Shown piece after piece: positions 1 through 7,146 of a stretch of DNA of 35,018 bases. Made by a program: the position numbers and the translations under genes. Under the pieces are notes generated by a model that made no database searches, had not been told where the DNA came from, and was given only the letters and a program-made list of their open reading frames with translations. Origin of the DNA: Candidatus Hydrogenedentota bacterium (GTDB lineage: Bacteria; Hydrogenedentota; Hydrogenedentia; Hydrogenedentales; JAEUWI01). The stretch spans positions 1 through 35,018 of the forward strand of contig JACPGE010000010.1 in the NCBI GenBank assembly GCA_016182605.1, in the 5' to 3' direction. How positions within the stretch are numbered: position 1 is the first letter of the stretch; every line of letters begins with the position of its first letter.

Positions 1-453
1 TTGCTGTTGGGCGATCCCGTGCGTGCAAGGGGGCTGTTCGGGTGCTTCGATGGACAATCCCCACGCTCATCGAGTGAAGGGCTACTTTGGGCGCTTCGCG
101 TAGCACGGACCACACGGAAAAAGAAGAAAAAAGAAGGAAGGGGGCTGTCCCCGCCGGGTATGCGTTTCCTCAACGCCGCAGCACCGTCCCGCACCGGCGC
201 GGGGCTGTCCCCGGAACGTGAACATCCTTTGGATCGGAATGGGGGGCGTTCTGGTCTCGTATTCGTGTGTGTGTTGTTGACGCGGTATGGCTGCAAGCAA
301 TGTTGTGAGGGATCAAAGCCGGGTGCAACCCGGCGATCCCAGAGAGGGAATTCAGGCAAAGCCGCAAAGCCTCCGCGTTGCTCATTGCTGCAAACGCGCC
401 AATCAAACAACTTACAGCAATGGCCGCAGGAATTTCTTCGAAGGATTCGAAGA
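1..453. other. Gene-poor region with no credible CDS
   Basis: No reading frame here has a ribosome binding site, a recognisable domain or a natural start. The open frames are low-complexity and mutually overlapping, as expected for non-coding DNA. The stretch contains an A/G-rich run (117-140) and two copies of a short hairpin-capable motif, listed separately. It sits downstream of the leftward cytochrome/monooxygenase gene and probably separates it from a gene outside the window. Confidence 0.6.
141..212. repeat. Two copies of GGGGCTGTCCCC
   Basis: The 12-mer GGGGCTGTCCCC occurs at 141-152 and again at 201-212, 60 bp apart and in the same orientation. Each copy can fold as a 4-bp GGGG/CCCC stem with a CTGT loop. 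Short G-run/C-run motifs like this are seen in REP-type elements mobilised by RAYT transposases. No transposase is present in the window, so that assignment is only inference. Confidence 0.4.
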
Positions 454-499
454 ACTTGACGGGTTGTAGTACGGATACTTGACGGGTTGTAGTACGGAT
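454..499. repeat. Perfect 23-bp tandem duplication
   Basis: A 23-bp unit beginning ACTTGACGGGTTG and ending GTACGGAT is present twice back to back, at 454-476 and 477-499, without a mismatch. It lies just beyond the terminator of the leftward cytochrome gene and overlaps no gene. It may be a recent slippage duplication or a pair of protein-binding iterons. Confidence 0.9.
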
Positions 500-532
500 T
501 GGGGGCCGAATAGTCCCCATGGCGCGGCATGA

Positions 533-563
533 AAAGAGACCGGTTCGCGGGAACCGGCCTCTT
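533..563 (-). terminator. Rho-independent terminator of the cytochrome c/monooxygenase gene
   Basis: The arms AAGAG.CCGGTTC and GAACCGG.CTCTT form a stem of about 12 bp with one mismatched pair around a GCGG loop. Read on the minus strand, the stem is followed by the U-rich run CTCTTTTC. It starts 23 bp after the stop codon of the leftward gene at 587-1813, as expected for an intrinsic terminator. Confidence 0.75.
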
Positions 564-586
564 GTAAGACTGTGGATCGAAGTGGA

Positions 587-1813
587 CTACTTGGCGGTCG
601 CCTCGTCGGCCCAGGAGAGAAAAATGCCGCCCATGAGCATTTCTTCCCAGGTCTGTTCGCCCCAGCGGACGGGCTTGGAGGGATCGGGGTTGTTGGGGTT
701 GTTGGCGGAGTTGTCGAAGCGGCCAACAATGCGGAAGACCGTACCCGCGGGGACACGCAGCGGCTCTTTCAACTGATAGTCGAGTTGCCAGTTGAAATCA
801 TAGGCGGGGACCGAACAGGCGAGCACCTCTTTGCCGTCAGGATACTTCAGGAAGAAGTCCATCGCCTTGCCGCGGTAGTGCATGTGCGGTGTGAAGGAGT
901 AGACGGTGGCGTCGGCGGGGATCTTCTTGGAGGCTTCGACCACATAATCGTCGTGGTGCGGGGGGATCTTGAAGTCATCATTGACCGCAAAGGCGGTCCG
1001 CAGCACTTCCTTTTCCGGGCCGCCGGCGAAGATGATACCCAGCCTCGACCGATCCTTTTCTTCCTTGCCCGTGGGGGTGTAGTGCACCTGCCAGATGAGC
1101 TTGGAGCCCTTCGGGATCTTGCGCACGACACCGTCGGGGAAGATGCCCGGGGGGGAGCCCGGCGCGTAGACGTCGAGCATGTTCTCCGTGAAGTTCCCCC
1201 GCGAGTCACCCTCTGCCTGGGGCTCCTGGAGGAAAATGATGATGTGGTGGACCGACTTCATGTTGCCCGGGCGCACTTCGATGGCCTTGACGTAACGGTC
1301 CTCCTCAAAATCGATGTCGCTCGTGAAATACCGATACGCCACGACGCCTGTGGCGGCGATGGTGACTTCTTCGGGCATCTCCAGCACGACGTCGGGCTCT
1401 CCGATGCCCCACTCGTCGTTGAAGACACGCGGCACCGGCAGCTTGGCGGGGTCGCCCTCGGGCATGCCGCCCTCCACCCAGGCGTTGAGCGCGGCCAGCT
1501 CCTCGGGGGTGAAGGACGGGTCGTTGGCCCATTCTCCCACGTGCGGGTCAAGGCCCCACGGCGGCATGCGTTTGCTGTTCACCACTTCCTGAATCATCTT
1601 GCCCCAGCCCTTCACCTGCCGGTAGGACATGAGGCTGAAAGGGCCCAGGCCTTTGGGGCGATGGCATTCCTGGCACTTGGCTTGGACAATACGCGAGATT
1701 TCCTGGGAATAAGTGACCTGTTGCGCCTCGCCGGCCGCCGCAGTGCCTCCCCAAAGGACCGCGAGCGCGCACGCTCCCACGGACACCGCCCCACACCAAG
1801 ATATTCGATTCAT
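587..1813 (-). CDS. Secreted cytochrome c fused to a PHM-like type II copper monooxygenase
   Basis: This is a 408-aa exported protein. Residues 1-27 form a signal peptide. A monohaem cytochrome c domain follows, with CQECH at 47-51 and Met83 in MPPW as the likely sixth ligand. Residues ~140-400 resemble peptidylglycine/dopamine monooxygenases. The copper ligand motifs appear in the family order: HH at 189-190 (CuH), His244 in QVHY (CuH), HMH at 310-312 (CuM) and Met392 in EEM (CuM). The cytochrome could deliver electrons directly to the copper centres; that is inference. The ATG at 1813 was chosen because it begins the signal peptide and has GGGAG upstream; an in-frame extension to 1894 has neither. 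The gene stands alone, with its own terminator at 533-563. The substrate is unknown. Confidence 0.85.
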   Translation of the reverse strand: MNRISWCGAVSVGACALAVLWGGTAAAGEAQQVTYSQEISRIVQAKCQECHRPKGLGPFSLMSYRQVKGWGKMIQEVVNSKRMPPWGLDPHVGEWANDPSFTPEELAALNAWVEGGMPEGDPAKLPVPRVFNDEWGIGEPDVVLEMPEEVTIAATGVVAYRYFTSDIDFEEDRYVKAIEVRPGNMKSVHHIIIFLQEPQAEGDSRGNFTENMLDVYAPGSPPGIFPDGVVRKIPKGSKLIWQVHYTPTGKEEKDRSRLGIIFAGGPEKEVLRTAFAVNDDFKIPPHHDDYVVEASKKIPADATVYSFTPHMHYRGKAMDFFLKYPDGKEVLACSVPAYDFNWQLDYQLKEPLRVPAGTVFRIVGRFDNSANNPNNPDPSKPVRWGEQTWEEMLMGGIFLSWADEATAK

Positions 1814-1915
1814 GCCCTGTTCTCCCTGCTTGACCGTTACACGACGGCAACACACTTGGGTACTAAGACCCGTGCAACGGGGAAGGAGATTCAAAGATGA
1901 ATCCGATGAAAGTGC

Positions 1916-1944
1916 TTGACAGCCCGTGCCCAGGCGCGTATACT
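1916..1944 (+). promoter_or_regulatory. Sigma-70 promoter of dinB
   Basis: A perfect -35 box TTGACA (1916-1921) is separated by 17 bp from the -10 box TATACT (1939-1944). Transcription would begin near 1951, giving a leader of about 55 nt before the dinB start at 2006. The -10 box lies inside the LexA-like palindrome at 1939-1962. Confidence 0.8.
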
Positions 1945-1962
1945 GTAAATATATTCAGTATA
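1939..1962. promoter_or_regulatory. LexA-like SOS operator overlapping the dinB -10 box
   Basis: TATACTG and CAGTATA are perfect 7-bp inverted arms separated by 10 bp. The core CTG-N10-CAG (1943-1958) is the layout of the gammaproteobacterial LexA box, and its inner bases CTGT...TCAG differ from CTGT...ACAG at one position. A protein bound here would cover the -10 box and the start site. DinB-type polymerases are classic SOS genes, which supports the reading. The LexA specificity of this lineage is not known to me. Confidence 0.7.
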
Positions 1963-2005
1963 TTCACGGCGGGCTTCGCCCCGAGAACAGCAGGCGCTTA
2001 TCCCT

Positions 2006-3211
2006 TTGGAACGACGTATTTTACATATCGACATGGACGCCTTCTTTGCGGCGGTGGAGGTGGTGCGGAACCCCGCCCTGGCTGGGAAGCCCCTGATCAT
2101 TGGCGGCACGAAGGAAGATCGGCGGGGGGTGGTGTCGACGGCCTCCTATGAGGCACGCCACTTCGGGGTGCATTCCGCGATGCCGCTCACGGAGGCGATC
2201 CGGCTGTGTCCACAAGGGATCTTCATGCGGGGCAACACCGCGTATTATCAGGAGGCCTCTGCGCAGGTGCGGGCCATTTTGGAGACGGTGACGCCGGAGG
2301 TGCAGATGGCTTCCATCGATGAGGCCTACCTCGATGTAACGGGATCGCAACGGCTCTTTGGGGGGGACGATGCGATTGCGGCGTATATCAAGTCGGAAAT
2401 CCGGGCGCAAACGGGTTTGCCGTGCACCATCGCCATCACGCCGAACAAGCTGATCTCCAAGGTGGGGTCGGACTATGCGAAGCCCAATGGCTATCTGCGG
2501 GTGGGCGCGGGGGAGGAGCGGGCCTTCCTCGCGCCGCTTTCGGTGAAGAAACTTCCGGGCGCGGGTCCGCGCACGTGCACGGTGTTGACCTCGCTGGGGA
2601 TCGTCACGGTGGGGGAATTGGCGACGGCGCCGCTCCGGGTGCTGGAGCGTGCTTTTGGTGTGTCAGCCGCCGTGTCGTTGCAGCGCATGGCCTTGGGGGT
2701 GTCGAACAGTGTGGTGGAGACGGCGCACGTTCCCAAATCCATCAGCCGGGAGACGACTTTTCCAAAAGATGTGGGGGATTGGGCGCAACTGGAACGGATG
2801 GTCGCCTTTCTGACCGAGCGGTGCGCGTATGCGTTGCGGGAGGAGGGGATGGAAGCGAAGCGGGTAACGTTGAAGGTGCGCTACGGGGATTTTGAGACCA
2901 AGACCTTTGCCAAAACCCTGGAGGAAGCCACGAGTGTGGACAGCGTGCTGGCCGGGGCTCTTCAGGCCATGCTCCCGAAGGGGCAAGCACGGCGTGCCCC
3001 GGTGCGCCTGATCGGTGTCGCTTTTGGAATGCTCCGCTCGAACCAGCATCAGACCCTGCTCTTTGACGGAAGCAACAGCGAAAAGTGGGAGCAGGTGCTG
3101 GGGCGGGTGGACGGGGTGCGCCACAAGCTGGGATTTGAGGCGGTGCGCTCGGGCCGTTCGCTGGGGGTATCCCGGCGCGCAGGCTGGGATACATCCGCAC
3201 TTTCACGATAA
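2006..3211 (+). CDS. dinB: DNA polymerase IV (Y-family translesion polymerase)
   Basis: This 401-aa protein has the normal length of DinB. The N-terminal LHIDMDAFFA carries the catalytic Asp9, and SIDEAYLDV supplies Asp105-Glu106, the other metal-binding residues of the palm. The fingers, thumb helix-hairpin-helix region and little-finger domain follow in the usual order. It copies past damaged template bases at low fidelity. The start is a TTG at 2006, because the next ATG (2032) lies beyond Asp9 and would remove a catalytic residue. The ribosome binding site is weak, so translation may be poor. Transcription is probably SOS-controlled through the palindrome at 1939-1962. No recA, lexA or imuB homologue is nearby. 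Confidence 0.95.
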   Translation: MERRILHIDMDAFFAAVEVVRNPALAGKPLIIGGTKEDRRGVVSTASYEARHFGVHSAMPLTEAIRLCPQGIFMRGNTAYYQEASAQVRAILETVTPEVQMASIDEAYLDVTGSQRLFGGDDAIAAYIKSEIRAQTGLPCTIAITPNKLISKVGSDYAKPNGYLRVGAGEERAFLAPLSVKKLPGAGPRTCTVLTSLGIVTVGELATAPLRVLERAFGVSAAVSLQRMALGVSNSVVETAHVPKSISRETTFPKDVGDWAQLERMVAFLTERCAYALREEGMEAKRVTLKVRYGDFETKTFAKTLEEATSVDSVLAGALQAMLPKGQARRAPVRLIGVAFGMLRSNQHQTLLFDGSNSEKWEQVLGRVDGVRHKLGFEAVRSGRSLGVSRRAGWDTSALSR

Positions 3212-3260
3212 CTTTGGAGAAGCGCGCCCCAATGCGGGGCCAACGAAAAGGAACACGATC

Positions 3261-3329
3261 ATGTACAACACCATTGCGCGCGTCATTATCCTGCGGAACC
3301 AGGTTCGTTACTGGCTGCGCCGCATCTAA
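3261..3329 (+). CDS. Possible 22-aa basic microprotein
   Basis: An ATG at 3261 opens a 22-codon frame encoding a basic, partly hydrophobic peptide (starts MYNTIARVII, ends RYWLRRI). AAAGGA lies 8-9 nt upstream, a better ribosome binding site than that of dinB. It begins 49 nt after the dinB stop and could be cotranscribed with it, so it may be SOS-induced. Small basic amphipathic peptides under SOS control are known as membrane toxins, but nothing here shows that function. No family was recognised, and it may be a chance frame. Confidence 0.35.
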   Translation: MYNTIARVIILRNQVRYWLRRI

Positions 3330-3475
3330 CCCGCAGATTTCACCACTTCAAGGCTTTCTGGCAACAAGCTTTTCTTGGAACGTGGTGAACTGTCCGGGTT
3401 AGAAGCACTCGCGGGGCTGGAACGCGCCATCCATCCCGGGTGCACCCGCCCAAGATGCGCCGATTCCGCGCAAAG

Positions 3476-3484
3476 TGCTAGACT
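3476..3484 (+). promoter_or_regulatory. gltX: Candidate extended -10 promoter for the gltX operon
   Basis: TGCTAGACT fits the extended -10 pattern TGn-TAnnnT and would start transcription near 3490, about 120 nt before gltX. No good -35 box lies 16-18 bp upstream, as is usual for extended -10 promoters. The rest of 3330-3610 shows no gene; it holds a 12-bp palindrome, GCCGTGCACGGC, near 3503. Confidence 0.35.
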
Positions 3485-3610
3485 CCCTCCCTGATGTGTG
3501 CGCCGTGCACGGCCGCTCGGGAAATCCCTGCGCGGGCCGGGATGGGCCACCGCGAACCACCTTGAATTGGCGCATCGCCCGGGACGTTTTCATTGCCTTC
3601 AGGAGACCTC

Positions 3611-5092
3611 ATGACGACTGTTCGCTGCCGTATTGCCCCGTCCCCCTCGGGGTTCTTGCATATCGGTACTGCCAAGATCGCCCTCTTTAACTGGCTCTAC
3701 GCCCGGAAGACAGGCGGAAAATTCGTGTTGCGCCTGGAAGATACGGACGCGGAACGCACGGAGGAGGAATTCGTCCAGGCGATGTGCGCCGGGTTCAAGT
3801 GGCTGGGCATCGAATGGGACGAGGGGCCCGAGTTTGGCGATGAACCGGAGCGCGGCCCCTTTGCGCCGTATCGCCAGTCGGAGCGCAAGGCCCTCCACCA
3901 GGAGGCCTGCCGGAAGCTGCTGGCGTCGGGCCACGCCTACCGCTGCTATTGCGGCAAGGAGGAGCTTGAAGCGGAGAAGGAACAGGCGCGCGCGGAGGGG
4001 CGGAACCCCCATTACAGCAGGAAGTGCCGCGATCTGACGCCGGAGCAGATCGCCGCGAAGGGCGATGCGCCGTTTGCCGTGCGTTTCCGGGTGCCGGAGG
4101 GCTTCACCGAGGTCCACGATGTGGTCCAGGGGGTGGTCCGCATGGAGAACACCCAGATCGACGACTTCGTTATCCAGAAATCGAATGGGGACCCGATTTT
4201 TCATTTGGCGGTGGTGGTGGACGATGGCGAGATGCAGATCACCCATGTGATCCGGGGGGACGACCACCTCACGAACGCCGCGAAGCACGTGCTGCTCTTT
4301 AACGGCTTGGGCTACGCCCTGCCGGTCTTTGCCCACCTGCCCATGGTGCTCGACGAGAGCGGCAAGAAATACAGCAAGCGCCTCCACGGGGCGAACGTGC
4401 TCGACTGGCGCGACGATGGCTATCTGCCCGAGGCGCTGATCAACTATGTGGCCCTGCTCGGCTGGACCCCGGAAGAGGAGGGCCGCGAACTCTTTACGCT
4501 GACGGAATTGATCGCGGCCTTCGACCCGCGCCGCTGGGGCAAATCCGCGGCGCGCTTCGACCTGAAGAAGCTGCAGTGGCTCAACGGCCAGCACATCCGC
4601 AATCTTTCGCTGGAGGCGTTGCTTGAGCGGCTGCTGCCGCGCCTGCGCCAGGCGGGTTGCAACGTGGACAGCCGGCCCACGGAATGGCTCCTGAAGATGA
4701 CCGCCCTGTGCCGGGAAAAACTCACCACCCTGAACGACATCGTGGAGGTGGCCGGCTTCTTCTTCTCCGAGTCCGCCGTGTACGACGAAAAAGGGGTGAA
4801 GAAACAATGGGGCGCTCCGGAGAGTCTGACCTATTTGACCGTCATGAGTGAATTGCTTTGGAACGCCACCTCGTGGGAGGTGGGGCCGCTGCACCAGCTA
4901 TTCGAGGACAAGGCCGCGGAACTGGGCATCTCCATTGGGAAACTGATGCCCTCGCTGCGCTTGGCCCTCACGGGAAAGACCGGCGGCCCCGATCTCTTCG
5001 CGGCGCTGGTGCTGCTGGGCCGGGACTCGTGTCTGCGCCGTATTGAGAACGCCAAGATTCACATTCAATCGATTCGGGAGAACATTGCATGA
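3611..5092 (+). CDS. gltX: Glutamyl-tRNA synthetase
   Basis: This 493-aa class I aminoacyl-tRNA synthetase charges tRNA-Glu in the cytoplasm. The HIGH-type motif is HIGT at 17-20 and the KMSKS-type motif is KYSKR at 253-257, as in bacterial GluRS. A C-x-C pair near residue 115 (RCYCG) begins the position where many GluRS enzymes bind zinc. The C-terminal third is the helical anticodon-binding region. The ATG at 3611 was chosen because AGGAG lies 6-7 nt upstream and the family N-terminus starts there; an upstream in-frame ATG at 3593 lacks such a site. Its stop overlaps the start of the next gene (ATGA), so the two are translationally coupled. Whether it also charges tRNA-Gln cannot be told from sequence. 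Confidence 0.96.
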   Translation: MTTVRCRIAPSPSGFLHIGTAKIALFNWLYARKTGGKFVLRLEDTDAERTEEEFVQAMCAGFKWLGIEWDEGPEFGDEPERGPFAPYRQSERKALHQEACRKLLASGHAYRCYCGKEELEAEKEQARAEGRNPHYSRKCRDLTPEQIAAKGDAPFAVRFRVPEGFTEVHDVVQGVVRMENTQIDDFVIQKSNGDPIFHLAVVVDDGEMQITHVIRGDDHLTNAAKHVLLFNGLGYALPVFAHLPMVLDESGKKYSKRLHGANVLDWRDDGYLPEALINYVALLGWTPEEEGRELFTLTELIAAFDPRRWGKSAARFDLKKLQWLNGQHIRNLSLEALLERLLPRLRQAGCNVDSRPTEWLLKMTALCREKLTTLNDIVEVAGFFFSESAVYDEKGVKKQWGAPESLTYLTVMSELLWNATSWEVGPLHQLFEDKAAELGISIGKLMPSLRLALTGKTGGPDLFAALVLLGRDSCLRRIENAKIHIQSIRENIA

Positions 5093-6063
5093 GTTCCTAT
5101 ATCGTTGGGGTCGACGTCGGGGGGACCTTTATCAAGACTGCGATCGTCTCGTGGGACAAGCGCGTCATTGGCAAGTCGTCGTGCCCGACCCACGCCCAGG
5201 AAGGCCCCCAGGCCGTGATGGACGCGATGGAGGGCGGCGTGCGCGATCTCGTGGCCCAGAACAAGATTTCCATGAGCGAAGTGATGGCCGTCGGCATTGG
5301 CGCGCCGGGCCCCATGAATTGGAAGACCGGCGTGGTCTACAGTCCGCCGAATCTCGCGGGCTGGAAAGACGTTCCCCTGGGCACGGAGATGCAGAAGCGC
5401 CTCAATGTGCCCTGTTTCATCGACAACGACGCCAACGCCGCCTGCTATGGCGAATTCTGGCTCGGCGCGGGCCAGGGCGCGGAGAATATGGCCGTGCTCA
5501 CGCTGGGCACCGGCGTGGGCGGCGGACTCATCGTCTTCGGCCTCCTGCTGCGCGGGGAAGACGGCACCGCCGCCGAACTCGGCCACCTGAAGGTGCAGCG
5601 CGACGGCCGCCTCTGCGGCTGCGGATCGCGCGGCTGCCTGGAGGGCTACGCCTCGGTCACCGGCATGGTGCGCACCGCCATCGAAGCGCTGGAGAGCGGC
5701 CGCTCCTCGCTCATCCACGACTTGTGCCAGGGCGACCACGCGCGCATCACCGGCAAGATGATTTTCGAGGCGGCGCAGGAAGAAGACGAAGTGGCGCTGT
5801 GGACCTTCGAAGAGACCGCCACCTGGCTCGGCCTCGGCATTGCCAGCATCATCAACTTTCAGAACCCCGAGAAAATCGTGCTCTGCGGCGGCATGATCGA
5901 CGCCGGTGAAATGCTTTTCGAACCGGTCCGGCGCGTCGCCAAGGCCAATGCCTTCCAGGTGCCCGCCGAACGCTGCAAGATTGTGCCCGCAGGGCTCGGC
6001 GCCGACTCCGGCGTGCTGGGCGCCGCGGGCTGTGCCCTGGCCCGCTACGAAGCCGCGAACTAA
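5089..6063 (+). CDS. ROK-family sugar kinase (glucokinase-like)
   Basis: This 324-aa cytoplasmic kinase would phosphorylate glucose or a related hexose or N-acetyl sugar with ATP. The phosphate-binding motif DVGGT is at 9-13. The catalytic Asp is Asp114 in DNDANAA. The ROK zinc site is complete: His166 (GHLKV) and Cys176, Cys178 and Cys183 in CGCGSRGCLE. The start overlaps the gltX stop by 4 bp. A second sugar kinase follows 24 bp downstream. No DNA-binding domain precedes the kinase, so it is an enzyme rather than an XylR/NagC-type repressor. The exact sugar cannot be assigned. Confidence 0.9.
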   Translation: MSSYIVGVDVGGTFIKTAIVSWDKRVIGKSSCPTHAQEGPQAVMDAMEGGVRDLVAQNKISMSEVMAVGIGAPGPMNWKTGVVYSPPNLAGWKDVPLGTEMQKRLNVPCFIDNDANAACYGEFWLGAGQGAENMAVLTLGTGVGGGLIVFGLLLRGEDGTAAELGHLKVQRDGRLCGCGSRGCLEGYASVTGMVRTAIEALESGRSSLIHDLCQGDHARITGKMIFEAAQEEDEVALWTFEETATWLGLGIASIINFQNPEKIVLCGGMIDAGEMLFEPVRRVAKANAFQVPAERCKIVPAGLGADSGVLGAAGCALARYEAAN

Positions 6064-6087
6064 AACCGCGGACAGGATGCACGCCGC

Positions 6088-7023
6088 ATGATCGTGACGC
6101 TGACGCCCAACCCGTGCGTGGACAAGACGCTCTATTTGGAGACGTTGCGCCTGGGAGAGAAGCACCGTGGTCTGCGCGCGAGTGCCGTCGCCGGCGGCAA
6201 AGGGTGTAACGTCTCCCGGGCCCTCAAGTCGCTCGGCTATGAGACCCGCGCCCTGGTCATCGTGGGCGGCCCCACGGGCCGGCACGTGGTACAGATGATC
6301 GAAGAGGAGGATCGGGTGCCCTGCACGCCCATCTGGGTCCAGGGCATGACCCGCACCATCACCACAATTCTGGAAGCATCCGTCCACCGGCAGACGCCCC
6401 TCTTTGAAGACGGCCCGGCAGTCAACCCGGCGGAAAAAAGCGCCGTGCTCGCCGCCTTTCGGCAGGCGGTGCAGGGCGCGCGCGTGGTCACCCTCAATGG
6501 CGCCGTGACCAGTCCCGAAACCCTCACCGATCTTTATGCGCAGTGCATCCCCATTGCACGCGAGGCTGGAGCCAAGGTCATCCTCGACTCCTATGGCCCG
6601 GAGTTCGCCGCGGGCCTCGCCGCACGCCCTAACGTCATCAAACCCAACCTCGAAGAAGCGGCCGCCCTGATGGGCCGCTCCCTCTACGGCGTCAGCGCCC
6701 GGCGCGACGCACTCCGCTACTTTCTGGATCAGGGCGTCGATGCCGTGGTCCTCTCCATGGGAGCCGAAGGCCTGCTCTTCGCCGACGGCATCCGCTCATG
6801 GCAGATCACGCCCCCAGTGATAAACGAGGTCAACCCGGTGGGATCCGGCGACGCCCTCGTGGCGGGCCTCGCCATTGGCCTGGCCGAAGACTGGGAATGG
6901 GATCGCAGCCTTCGCTTCGGCATAGGCGCCGGCGCCGCCAACGCCATGACTTGGGACATTGGCCATTTCGAAGTGGGCGAGGTCAAGCGTCTCGGCGCAC
7001 GGATGGTCATCCGGGATTTTTAG
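6088..7023 (+). CDS. PfkB-family sugar kinase (1-phosphofructokinase/tagatose-6-phosphate kinase type)
   Basis: This 311-aa kinase belongs to the FruK/LacC branch of the ribokinase superfamily. The N-terminus LTPNPCVDKT is typical of that branch, GGKGCNVSRAL (36-46) is the substrate-side signature, and GSGDA at 252-256 carries the catalytic Asp255 and the anion hole. It probably phosphorylates a hexose phosphate such as fructose-1-phosphate or tagatose-6-phosphate. It is the last gene of the gltX-ROK-PfkB operon. A PTS fructose transporter, the usual partner of fruK, is absent from the window, so the FruK assignment is uncertain. Confidence 0.88.
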   Translation: MIVTLTPNPCVDKTLYLETLRLGEKHRGLRASAVAGGKGCNVSRALKSLGYETRALVIVGGPTGRHVVQMIEEEDRVPCTPIWVQGMTRTITTILEASVHRQTPLFEDGPAVNPAEKSAVLAAFRQAVQGARVVTLNGAVTSPETLTDLYAQCIPIAREAGAKVILDSYGPEFAAGLAARPNVIKPNLEEAAALMGRSLYGVSARRDALRYFLDQGVDAVVLSMGAEGLLFADGIRSWQITPPVINEVNPVGSGDALVAGLAIGLAEDWEWDRSLRFGIGAGAANAMTWDIGHFEVGEVKRLGARMVIRDF

Positions 7024-7032
7024 GCCGGAAAT

Positions 7033-7048
7033 TTTCCCGCGGGGGAAA
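7033..7048 (+). terminator. Weak hairpin after the kinase operon
   Basis: TTTCCC and GGGAAA form a 6-bp stem around a GCGG loop, 9 bp after the PfkB stop. No U-run follows on the plus strand, so termination efficiency is doubtful. The stronger hairpin at 7097-7120 may also stop this transcript. Confidence 0.4.
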
Positions 7049-7096
7049 TCAACCGGGAACCCGCGCCACGGCTTTCAGCGGGGCTTACTGAAGAAA

Positions 7097-7120
7097 TCAG
7101 GCTCCCGCGGGGGAGCCTGA
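7097..7120 (-). terminator. Terminator of the three-lipoprotein operon
   Basis: TCAGGCTCCC and GGGAGCCTGA form a perfect 10-bp stem around a GCGG tetraloop. Read leftwards it is followed by TTTCTT, so it acts mainly as the intrinsic terminator of the VWA/LRR operon, 26 bp after its last stop codon. It lies between two converging operons and may work in both directions. Confidence 0.8.
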
Positions 7121-7146
7121 CTTGGGGTTTGAATGGGGGAGGGAAC

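Noticed and set aside
1-459. Open plus-strand frame of 152 codons at the left edge
   Set aside because: It has no ribosome binding site, runs through repeats and an A/G tract, and has no recognisable domain; the region behaves as non-coding.
572-1900. Long plus-strand frame opposite the cytochrome/monooxygenase gene
   Set aside because: It is an antisense shadow in GC-rich DNA; the minus-strand frame carries a signal peptide, a haem motif and copper ligands.
3330-3610. Possible tRNA or T-box leader before gltX
   Set aside because: No cloverleaf, T-box sequence or terminator/antiterminator pair could be found; only a short palindrome is present.
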